A DNA stretch of 36,636 nt, from the NCBI RefSeq assembly GCF_002694385.1, contig NZ_NZMB01000004.1:1-36636 (forward strand), in the 5' to 3' direction. This DNA is from Sneathiella sp. (GTDB lineage: Bacteria > Pseudomonadota > Alphaproteobacteria > Sneathiellales > Sneathiellaceae). How positions within the stretch are numbered: the stretch's first letter is position 1; each line of letters opens with the position of its first letter. Positions 1-7,704 of the stretch are shown here, one piece after another. The position numbers were made by a program, and so were the translations under genes. The notes under the pieces were generated by a model. It saw nothing but the letters and a program-made list of their open reading frames with translations. It did not search any database and was not told the origin of the DNA.

Positions 1-25
1 CAAACAACATCTCTGCTTTTTGCCG

Positions 26-141
26 GCCTGGTGGTCATGGCGGGAGGTCTGCACCCGATCCCATTCCGAACTCGGTCGTGAAAACTCCCAGCGCCGATGG
101 TACTTTGTCTTAAGACACGGAAGAGTAGGTCGCCGCCAGGC
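26..141 (+). rRNA. rrf: 5S ribosomal RNA
   Basis: This is a complete 5S rRNA of about 116 nt. The ends pair (GCCTGG at 26-31 with CCAGGC at 136-141), and the core CCCGATCCCATTCCGAACTC typical of bacterial 5S is present. It would follow a 23S gene lying before the window, and tRNA-fMet follows it, the usual end of alphaproteobacterial rRNA operons. Confidence 0.95.
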
Positions 142-175
142 CCGCAAAAAACAGAAACATCCTCTTTACGCTATC

Positions 176-211
176 AAGGTAAAAAGCACCCAACAGGGTG
201 CTTTTTACCTT
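176..211 (+). terminator. Perfect hairpin between 5S rRNA and tRNA-fMet
   Basis: A perfect 16-bp inverted repeat (176-191 with 196-211) has an AACA loop, and the 3' arm contains TTTTT. It is shaped like an intrinsic terminator or processing hairpin after the 5S gene. If it terminates fully, the tRNA downstream would need its own promoter or read-through. Confidence 0.75.
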
Positions 212-240
212 AACAGAATTACCGCGGGGTGGAGCAGCCC
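212..240 (+). repeat. 29-bp duplicate of the tRNA-fMet 5' end
   Basis: This 29-bp stretch is identical to 322-350. It contains 11 nt of tRNA upstream sequence and the first 18 nt of tRNA-fMet, and stops in the D-loop. It looks like a broken earlier tRNA copy, because the sequence after it no longer continues a tRNA. The two copies start 110 bp apart. Confidence 0.85.
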
Positions 241-332
241 AGGCCTGTAGGCGAAAGCCGGAAGCCAACATACAAACCGGGCCACACCGCAATCGGAAGG
301 ACAAACAATCCCTTCCACAAAAACAGAATTAC

Positions 333-410
<78 letters not shown>

Positions 411-418
411 ATTGAAAT

Positions 419-449
419 CCCTCTAAGTCACTGACTTAGAGGGGTTTTT
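419..449 (+). terminator. Terminator after tRNA-fMet (element-derived)
   Basis: A 12-bp perfect stem (419-430 with 432-443) is followed by GTTTTT. It terminates the tRNA transcript. It lies inside the element, so integration replaced the host terminator (still visible at 34217-34248) with this one. Confidence 0.88.
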
Positions 450-516
450 CTTATGTCTGAAACCTTCCGATTCTTTCCGGAATCGCCCTGTGATATAATA
501 AAAATGGGTCGCACAG

Positions 517-535
517 GACTCACACAAAATCACAC
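517..535 (+). repeat. Left copy of an end-specific repeat (possible integrase arm site)
   Basis: The 19-mer GACTCACACAAAATCACAC matches 34084-34102 at 17 of 19 positions in direct orientation. The copies lie about 107 bp inside the left tRNA repeat and about 65 bp inside the right one. Arm-type binding sites of tyrosine integrases occupy such positions; that role is inferred. Confidence 0.5.
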
Positions 536-548
536 CAATGGGCGTACC

Positions 549-1882
549 ATGGAGATACACCGAACCCTAGGCGACAAAGTCCGCATTTACCGCCGCGCAG
601 ACGGCGGTGCATGGCACTGCTCCACCTACATGAAAGGCAAGGAGTGGCGTAAGAGCACCAAGGAACGCAGCCTCGCCCGTGCCAAGGACGTGGCCGAGGA
701 CTGGTATCTCGAACTGTGCGCCAAGGACCGGTTCGGCGAGCTGCACACCGGCAAGACCTTTGCCGAGGCAGCGAAGAAGTTCGAGGAGGAATACGAAGCC
801 ATCACCCGAGGCCGTCGTTCCCCGAAATGGGTGCAAGGCCACAAGGACCGTATCCGTCTCCACTTAGTGCCCTTCTTCGGCAAGAAGACCGTCAACCAGA
901 TCACCTCCGGTCTGGTGCAGGAATATCGTGTTCACCGGATGACGGAGCCCAAGCGCGACGATCCGACCGATCAGCAAGCCGACAAAGACGTGGGCCGCAA
1001 GGGCAAGGCCAAGGCCAAGGCCAAGAAGCAGGCCGAGCCGAAGCCCTGGAAGCCGCCCGCAATACCATCCATAACGAAGTTGTCACTCTGAGCATGGTGC
1101 TCAAGACAGCCCAGCGTCATGGCTGGCTGGAGAACCTGCCCGACCTGTCGGACCCATACCGGCGGCAGAGCAAGGTCGAGCATCGGCCATGGTTCACGCC
1201 CAACGAATATAAGCAGCTATATCAGGCGACGCGCGCGAACGCCGATAACCCCAAAACCAAACGCTTCAAGTGGCATGCCGAGCAGCTGCATGACTTTGTG
1301 CTCTTCATGGCAAACACTGGACTCCGGCCCGACGAGGTAAGGCATCTTGAGTTCCGCGATATTGAGATCGTCGAGGACGAATACTCCGGTCAGCAAATTC
1401 TTGAGATCGAGGTGCGTGGCAAGCGCGGCGTCGGCTACTGTAAAAGCATGCCCGGCGCGGTGCGCCCGTTCGAGCGGCTGCGTGACCGAGAGCGGCCAGT
1501 TGCTGATCGGGAAAGCGATGACAGCTCGGATGTGGTCCAGACAGCGCCCCCGAAGCTGACCGACCCGCTTTTCCCGGGCGAGTTCAAGAAGATGTTCAAC
1601 CGCATCCTCACGGATGCGAAGTTGAAGTTTGACCGCAACGGCAAAGCCCGCACGGCCTATAGCCTGCGACACAGCTATATATGCTTCCGCCTTCTCGAAG
1701 GCGCTGACATCTATCAGGTCGCTAAAAACTGCCGCACCAGCGTCGAGATGATCGAGAAGCACTATGCGGCCCATCTTAAGGACATGATCGACACATCACT
1801 GGTCAATGTCCGGCGCGAGAGACCGAAGCGCAAAGAGCAATCCACCAAGGACGACGACTCCGGCAAGAGGCCGGAGGCATGA
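549..1882 (+). pseudogene. int: Tyrosine recombinase/integrase, frameshifted
   Basis: This is a P4-type tRNA-targeting integrase. The first part (start 549, with in-frame upstream ATGs at 504 and 453) carries the SAM-like arm and core-binding region. The catalytic part lies in the -1 frame up to 1882. It has TGLRPDEVRHLE (first Arg), YSLRHSY (second Arg, with Tyr where HxxR has His) and IEKHYAAHL (Tyr nucleophile). The frames join smoothly at about 1053-1060, where KPWKPP must continue as RNTIHNE. This is what losing one C from a C-run would produce. As written, the product ends at 1091 without catalytic residues. It may be an inactivating mutation that froze the element, or a sequencing error in a C homopolymer; no classic slippery heptamer is visible. 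I prefer start 549 because the upstream part overlaps the end repeat. Confidence 0.85.
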
Positions 1883-2183
1883 TCTAAACCCGTCAGGCTC
1901 GGAAGGCAGCTTCAGGAGCCGTCAGGTCCAGCCCGATGGGCATCAATGGACCTGGACGGGTAAAGGCCGCCGCTTATAGATCGTCCAGCAGCGAGCGATT
2001 GCGGTGCGCCGCCTGTCAGGCTGAGAGGGAAGCCGTTCAGCCGTCCGAGCCAGCCCGTGGGGCATCAAGGCGAGGGATAGCCCAAGGCCTTAAGAAAAAT
2101 GCCGTAAATGCAGTTGTTGCTGTCTTTGATTTTCACAACTTTGAGCTACAAAAACGTGTATCCATTGGTTACACTCTAGCGCC
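1883..2183. other. Intergenic region with a 19-nt direct repeat, upstream of the defence operon
   Basis: No convincing gene is seen here. A 19-nt sequence of the form CCAGCCCG-NN-GGGCATCAA occurs at 1928-1946 and 2050-2068 (17 of 19 identical). The last 80 bp turn AT-rich (from about 2100) and should hold the promoter for the downstream operon. A possible -10, TACACT, lies at 2170-2175, but no good -35 was found at the right distance. Confidence 0.4.
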
Positions 2184-2363
2184 ATGAAGGATGTCGGCCT
2201 CCGCATTCGCGTCCAGAGGGAGCTGCGTGAGCAGTTTCTGGAAGCTTGCCGTAAGCAGGATAAACCTGCGGCTCAGGTGCTGAGGGAGTTTATGCGGGCC
2301 TATATTCAAGAGTGTTCAGTCGCAAATCAAGCCATAGTGCCCAAGAAAAATCAGGTCAAATGA
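2184..2363 (+). CDS. Ribbon-helix-helix (CopG/RelB-like) protein
   Basis: A 59-aa protein. The N-terminus VGLRIRVQRELREQFLEA followed by a helix with KPAAQVLREFMRAYI is a typical beta-strand/helix/helix ribbon-helix-helix fold, as in ParD, RelB and CopG regulators. Such proteins bind operators as dimers. No toxin gene is paired with it. It sits 55 bp before the 36-aa ORF that leads the defence operon, so it is a candidate regulator of that operon, although it could be the remnant of a toxin-antitoxin pair. The fold is clear; the target is inference. Confidence 0.75.
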   Translation: MKDVGLRIRVQRELREQFLEACRKQDKPAAQVLREFMRAYIQECSVANQAIVPKKNQVK

Positions 2364-2418
2364 CGCTTTTTATTTGGACACAGTGGAGGAAAAGTTCTTT
2401 GAGTGAGGAAAAATAATT

Positions 2419-2529
2419 ATGAGGAAACTCACGCTGCAAGAACTGGAAAGCGGTTTTCTTGAAAACTCTAAAAAAGTGCGCGGAGTTCAGGGCAACGATT
2501 TCATGTTTGAGGGGCAGGACGAGAGATGA
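2419..2529 (+). CDS. 36-aa leader peptide/microprotein coupled to the helicase gene
   Basis: A 36-aa ORF starting ATG at 2419, with a GAGG-containing ribosome site about 8 nt before it. It ends TGA at 2527-2529, overlapping the helicase start codon at 2526 (ATGA). The product begins MRKLTLQELESGFLENSKK and is hydrophilic and helical, with no recognised domain. The overlap means translation of the 1724-aa helicase is probably coupled to it. It could be a small subunit of the system or simply a translational leader. No homologue can be named from sequence alone. Confidence 0.6.
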   Translation: MRKLTLQELESGFLENSKKVRGVQGNDFMFEGQDER

Positions 2530-5500
2530 AGGCCTTTCAATTCGATCACCATCTCATTGAGAGCTACGACAATTTTTCTCGGTCTTTCACTAAGATCGGG
2601 GCGCCGGATCTGAATGAGACGATTGCGCGTGCGTATGATGATGGCCGTTTCTGGCCCGACGCGCTTCTTTCTTTAAACCCGCGCTACGAAGCTGGGCCAA
2701 CCGTCGACGACCTTGTCAACTCGGGCGATCTTGATTCAGCTACCGCCCAGGTCTTTCGGTTCGGACCAACGCCGATCAGGTTTCACAGGCACCAGGGACA
2801 GGCGATCGCGAAGGCCAATGCTGGCAATAGTTTTGTTGTAACCACAGGGACTGGTTCTGGTAAGTCCCTCTGTTTTTTTGTTCCTATCGTTGATGCCATT
2901 ATTCGGGCTCGAAAGGCTGGGGGCTCGCCGAGAACGCGAGCTATCATCATTTATCCGATGAACGCTCTGGCCAATAGTCAGATCAAGGAGATCGATAAGT
3001 TTATCTCCCAATCGGGCTTGCCGAACGACCTTAAACCCGTCGTAAAAAGATACACTGGTCAGGAAAGCAAGGAAGAGCGCCAGCGGATTGCGGCAAACCC
3101 GCCCGACATCCTGCTTACGAACTTCATGATGGCTGAGCTCCTTTTGACCCGTCAAGACAGCCTTGATACTCAGGTCATAGAGAATGCCCGTGGCCTCGAA
3201 TTCATCGTTCTTGATGAGCTTCATACTTATCGGGGGCGGCAAGGTGCTGATGTGGCCATTCTTGTGCGGCGCCTAAGGGATCGCTGCACTCCCGACAAAG
3301 CTCCGCTTTGCATTGGTACATCGGCGACCATGGCCAGTGAAGGATCCGAAGAGGGCCGAGCAGTGGCTGTGGCGGAGGTGGCTTCACGCATTTTTGGCGC
3401 CTCAATCGGACCGGATGCCGTCATCGATGAATCCCTGCAGCGCGCGACTGATGACACGCTGAATTTGACAGATGTTCTCCCTGAACTTCCAGAGTTGGTT
3501 CGGAGCGAACTCCCAACCAACATGACCGATGAGACTTTGACGACACATCCGCTCGCAGTGTGGACTGAGCTGATGCTTGGTCTTCAAGACGGTCTGGAAC
3601 TCAAGCGCAGAAAGCCCATTCCCTTTGAAGATGCTGTAGAAAAGCTGTCAGCCGACAGCGGCGTCGACGCCGCAACATGTCAGCAAACCTTAGAGACTTT
3701 TCTGACATGTATCAGTCTGCCTGAAACCGAACGCGGTGGGGCCGGGAGTGGCGCGTTTTTGGCTTTCAAGCTTCATCGGTTCATCTCAGGGGCCGGGGAT
3801 ATTTTCACGACGCTAACTGACCAGCCCCGTCGTGTCTTGTTTGAAGGCCAGCTCGAAGATCCGGAGGCCCCAGGTAATCGTCTCTACCCCACCCGGTTTT
3901 GTCGGGAATGCGGGCATGAATTTCACGTGGTTACGAAGATTGAAGACGAAGGCGGTTTTCGATTCCTACCACGCAATATTGATGACACCCCAATTGAGGA
4001 TGATGAGGATGGGGACGTTGCTGGTTATCTGACTCCTACAGGTGAAGGCGTTCCGGACTACGCGTTCACTGGTGAGATCGAAACCTACCCCGAAGACTGG
4101 CGGGAGGACCGCAACGGCGTTGAGCGTCTGAGGGCACATCGCAAGAAACGCATACCTGAGATGGTGCGCCTTTCACCTGATGGTCGCTATCACGCATCTG
4201 GCAGCCAGTTTTGGTTCATACCCGGCAAGTTCGGTTTCTGCCCCTGTTGCTTAGACGAACCTCACCCTAGCATGCGGGAACGTAGCAAGCTTGCAGGGCT
4301 GTCTGGTGAAGGACGAAGTTCCGCGACCACGCTCCTCGTTTCGAGCACCCTCCAATGGATGAACGAGTCTGAGAGCGGCGTTTCGGAAGAGAAGCGGAAG
4401 ATTCTAGGCTTCACCGATAACCGCCAGGACGCTGCCCTCCAGGCTGGCCATTTCAACGATTTCCTTTTCGTAAGCCTGCTCCGCGGCGCGATACTGCGTG
4501 CTGTTCTCGATGCTGGCGAGGACGGCCTGACTGAAGATGAATTTGGTCTTCGAGTCGTAAAAGCCCTGGGATTTACGGCTGCCAATAAGGGAGCACGGAT
4601 CCACTGGATGCTGGATCCGATTGCTGGCGCAGTTATCCGTGAGGATGCTCAGCGCTCTTTGGCCAAGGTTCTGGCCCATCGGGTCTGGACTGACTTACGA
4701 CGAGGCTGGCGTTACACGAATCCGAGCCTGTCTGTCCTTCAGCTTATTGATGTCGAGTTCATTGGGCTCGACGAGATCGCGGAAGACAAAGGTCGACTAT
4801 TGGCCATCCTGCCAGATCTTGGGGCTTTGGATGATGACGCTCGAAAGCAGTTACTGAAGAGGCTTCTCGGAGCGATGCTTGAAGGCCTGGCGGTCGGCAC
4901 GGAGGCGCTGGAACTGGCCGTCCTCGACGGCGTGGCGCAGAAGTCTCGTTCCTTGCTACGCGTGCCTTGGTCGATCGATCTCAAGGAAAGTCCGCGAAGC
5001 CGGACAACGCTATTTCTCCAAGCCCCGGGCAAGAATCGCTTTGGGCTGCGAGAGGAGCAGACAATTCTGCGGGCTGGCCACAATTCACGGATCGCCAGAT
5101 TGATAAATCGAAAGAGCGTCATTGGCACTAAGCTAGGAAAGGAAGATTACCTAAACTTTGTGAACGGCCTTCTGGAGTTTCTCGCCGAGGAAGGTCTCGT
5201 TTCCTCTGTCGAAATTGAAGAGGATCTTCGTGGTTGGCGCCTAACGCCCTCGGCCATTCGCCTGGTGCCAGGCAAAGCCATTAGCGCGGGAGAGCCGCAG
5301 GGCAACCGCTATTTCAACGATCTCTACTGCTCGATCGCGGAAGACCTGAAGAGGGGTCAAAGTTCATTCTCGGGCTTGGAGGGGCGTGAGCATACTGCCC
5401 AGGTTTCTCAGAAGCAACGCGAGTGGCGGGAATGGCGTTTCCGTTTTGAGGAGGATGACCTCGCCGAGCTCAAGGAGCATGCTGGCGAGATTAAGGCGGC

Positions 5501-7700
5501 TGGAGAGTCTGACCAGTTCCTCCCGGCGCTCTTCTGTTCTCCCACGATGGAACTTGGCGTCGATATCTCGGCACTTAATGCGGTTTATCTCCGAAATGTC
5601 CCCCCAACGCCCGCGAACTATGCCCAGAGAGCAGGCCGTGCCGGGCGATCGGGACAGGCGGCTGTGATCATGACCTATTGCGCTGCGCAGTCGCCGCACG
5701 ATCAGTATTTCTTCGAGCGGCGTAATGACATGGTCGCTGGGGTCGTCAGGCCGCCTGCTCTCGACATTACCAACGAAGAGTTGGTGCGCTGCCATCTCCA
5801 TGCGGTTTGGCTTGCTGAGACGAAGCTCTCCCTCTCGCCCGACATCCCGGAGATTCTTGATCTCAAGCAGGATGAATACCCGCTGAAAGAGGAAATCCGC
5901 GAAGTCATCCTTAACTCTGGCCTGGTCACCAGCGCCAGAGCACCAATGAAGCGCGTGCTAGATCAGATCCTGACCTCGGTCGACAACAAGCCGCCGATTT
6001 GGATGGGTGATCCTGACGACTTCGTGCTCGAGGTTGCCATGAAGGCGCCGCAGGAGTTTGGTCGTGCATTCGATCGCTGGCGCGAGCTCTATAATTCAGC
6101 TCGGACGCAGCTCTCTGAAGCCAATGCACGCTCAGAGATTCCTGGGTTATCTGGCGCCGATCGCCGGAAGATCAAGGCCGCACAGATGCAGGCCAGTGAT
6201 CAGATCGCCATTCTTGAACAGGGCAATGCGTCAAACGGATCTGACTTCTATTCCTATCGCTACCTTGCAACAGAAGGATTCTTGCCGGGATACAACTTTC
6301 CACGCCTGCCTCTCTATGCCTTTGTGCCTGGCGAGGGCAAAACCAGCTCCTTCCTTCAGCGTGCTCGATTCCTTGCGATTTCGGAGTTTGGACCTCGCAG
6401 CCTCATCTATCACGAGGGACGAGCCTATCGTGTCATGAAAGCGAAGCTTCCGCCCGAGGTTCGAACGGGCGATGGCTCAGAACTAGCGACCAAAGACATT
6501 TACATTTGCCCTAATTGTGGAGCTTGCCACGAAGGTGAAGCGGAAAGGTGTCACGCTTGCGACGGACACATGGCAGGTGAGGTTCCGGTCAAACGGACTT
6601 TGCGAATCGACAACGTCGAAACGGCGCCCGTAGAACGGATTACTGCAAATGACGAAGAGCGGGTCCGACAAGGCTTTGACATTCAGACTGTGTTCGCCTG
6701 GCCAAAAAAGGATGAGCGTCTTCAGATCACACAGGTCGAGTTCAAATGCGAGGAGACATCGCTCCTTGTTCTGCAATATGCGAACAGCGCCGAGATTAGC
6801 CGGATCAACAAGGGCCTCAAGCGCCGCAAGGAAAAAACCGTTTATGGATTCATGATTGATCCGCGTAGCGGCTATTGGGCTAAGTCCGAAGACGAGAATC
6901 CAGACGAGGATGTTCCGCCGGACGTGGTCAGGCCGGTTCGTATCGTGCCGATAGTCCGTGATCGGAAGAATGCGCTGCTCTTGCGTTTTAAAGAGCCTCA
7001 AGCCTACTCCCTGGAAACCATCCCAACCGTTCAACATGCCTTGATGCGGGGCATTGAAGTTGCTTTCCAACTGGAGGAGGGGGAGATACTCGGCGAGCCT
7101 CTCCCGTCTCGCGACAACCGCCGAGCAATTCTAGCCTATGAAGCTACCGAAGGCGGCGCAGGCGTTCTTAACCGGCTTGTCGAAGACCCAAAGGCTCTGA
7201 GTAAGGTGGCCCGTCAGGCGCTCTACCTTATGCATTTTGACAATGTCGATGAGGCAATCGCTGGTGGGACGGCCGATCTGCTGGAGGATCGAGATGATGA
7301 GGCCTGCGTTCGCGGCTGCTATCGCTGTCTGCTGTCCTACTTCAATCAGCCGGATCACGAAATGATCGACCGGACGAGCGAAGAGGCTAGGCAGTTGCTG
7401 ATCGACCTGGCGCGGGGGGAGGTCATCGTGGCGGCGGCTCCAGAGAGATCCGGTGCTGAGAAAAGCTGGGAGGGAGCATTTGCAGAGTGCGGTCTCCCAC
7501 CGGCGGATACCTCCGGAATTACTTTGGCTGATGTGGAGGTCAGTTTTGCGTGGCGGAGCCATTTCGTTGCTGCCGCCACTACGACTCTGACCGAAGCGGC
7601 ACGGGAAACCGCGAAGGCCAAGGGATGGACTGTATTCGAGCTTCTGGATAACCCTTCGGCGGGTGTGCCGGAGGAAATGATTTCGCTGGTGAAGGGCTGA
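2526..7700 (+). CDS. Giant DEAD/H helicase with C-terminal DUF1998 (DruE/MrfA-like; DrmA+DrmB fusion-like)
   Basis: A 1724-aa superfamily 2 helicase. The first RecA domain has the Walker A motif GTGSGKS (about 108-114), DELH (230-233) and TSAT (about 265). The second RecA domain has ELGVDIS and QRAGRAGR (about 1034-1041). About 750 residues separate them, including cysteine clusters CRECGH (about 458) and CPCC (about 571). A zinc-ribbon-like CPNCGACH...CHAC lies at about 1325-1345. The C-terminus is DUF1998-type: EATEGGAGVLNRL followed by CVRGCYRCLLSYFNQPDH (about 1594-1611). In DISARM, helicase (DrmA) and DUF1998 (DrmB) are separate; Druantia DruE and the repair helicase MrfA join them. As the first large gene of the operon it probably supplies the DNA-translocating core. 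Start 2526 overlaps the upstream stop. The family is secure; the role in defence is inferred from context. Confidence 0.92.
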   Translation: MKAFQFDHHLIESYDNFSRSFTKIGAPDLNETIARAYDDGRFWPDALLSLNPRYEAGPTVDDLVNSGDLDSATAQVFRFGPTPIRFHRHQGQAIAKANAGNSFVVTTGTGSGKSLCFFVPIVDAIIRARKAGGSPRTRAIIIYPMNALANSQIKEIDKFISQSGLPNDLKPVVKRYTGQESKEERQRIAANPPDILLTNFMMAELLLTRQDSLDTQVIENARGLEFIVLDELHTYRGRQGADVAILVRRLRDRCTPDKAPLCIGTSATMASEGSEEGRAVAVAEVASRIFGASIGPDAVIDESLQRATDDTLNLTDVLPELPELVRSELPTNMTDETLTTHPLAVWTELMLGLQDGLELKRRKPIPFEDAVEKLSADSGVDAATCQQTLETFLTCISLPETERGGAGSGAFLAFKLHRFISGAGDIFTTLTDQPRRVLFEGQLEDPEAPGNRLYPTRFCRECGHEFHVVTKIEDEGGFRFLPRNIDDTPIEDDEDGDVAGYLTPTGEGVPDYAFTGEIETYPEDWREDRNGVERLRAHRKKRIPEMVRLSPDGRYHASGSQFWFIPGKFGFCPCCLDEPHPSMRERSKLAGLSGEGRSSATTLLVSSTLQWMNESESGVSEEKRKILGFTDNRQDAALQAGHFNDFLFVSLLRGAILRAVLDAGEDGLTEDEFGLRVVKALGFTAANKGARIHWMLDPIAGAVIREDAQRSLAKVLAHRVWTDLRRGWRYTNPSLSVLQLIDVEFIGLDEIAEDKGRLLAILPDLGALDDDARKQLLKRLLGAMLEGLAVGTEALELAVLDGVAQKSRSLLRVPWSIDLKESPRSRTTLFLQAPGKNRFGLREEQTILRAGHNSRIARLINRKSVIGTKLGKEDYLNFVNGLLEFLAEEGLVSSVEIEEDLRGWRLTPSAIRLVPGKAISAGEPQGNRYFNDLYCSIAEDLKRGQSSFSGLEGREHTAQVSQKQREWREWRFRFEEDDLAELKEHAGEIKAAGESDQFLPALFCSPTMELGVDISALNAVYLRNVPPTPANYAQRAGRAGRSGQAAVIMTYCAAQSPHDQYFFERRNDMVAGVVRPPALDITNEELVRCHLHAVWLAETKLSLSPDIPEILDLKQDEYPLKEEIREVILNSGLVTSARAPMKRVLDQILTSVDNKPPIWMGDPDDFVLEVAMKAPQEFGRAFDRWRELYNSARTQLSEANARSEIPGLSGADRRKIKAAQMQASDQIAILEQGNASNGSDFYSYRYLATEGFLPGYNFPRLPLYAFVPGEGKTSSFLQRARFLAISEFGPRSLIYHEGRAYRVMKAKLPPEVRTGDGSELATKDIYICPNCGACHEGEAERCHACDGHMAGEVPVKRTLRIDNVETAPVERITANDEERVRQGFDIQTVFAWPKKDERLQITQVEFKCEETSLLVLQYANSAEISRINKGLKRRKEKTVYGFMIDPRSGYWAKSEDENPDEDVPPDVVRPVRIVPIVRDRKNALLLRFKEPQAYSLETIPTVQHALMRGIEVAFQLEEGEILGEPLPSRDNRRAILAYEATEGGAGVLNRLVEDPKALSKVARQALYLMHFDNVDEAIAGGTADLLEDRDDEACVRGCYRCLLSYFNQPDHEMIDRTSEEARQLLIDLARGEVIVAAAPERSGAEKSWEGAFAECGLPPADTSGITLADVEVSFAWRSHFVAAATTTLTEAARETAKAKGWTVFELLDNPSAGVPEEMISLVKG

Positions 7701-7704
7701 TGCA

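Noticed and set aside
1936-2187. 83-codon frame before the defence operon
   Set aside because: It lacks a ribosome site, overlaps the RHH start region and has no domain-like composition.
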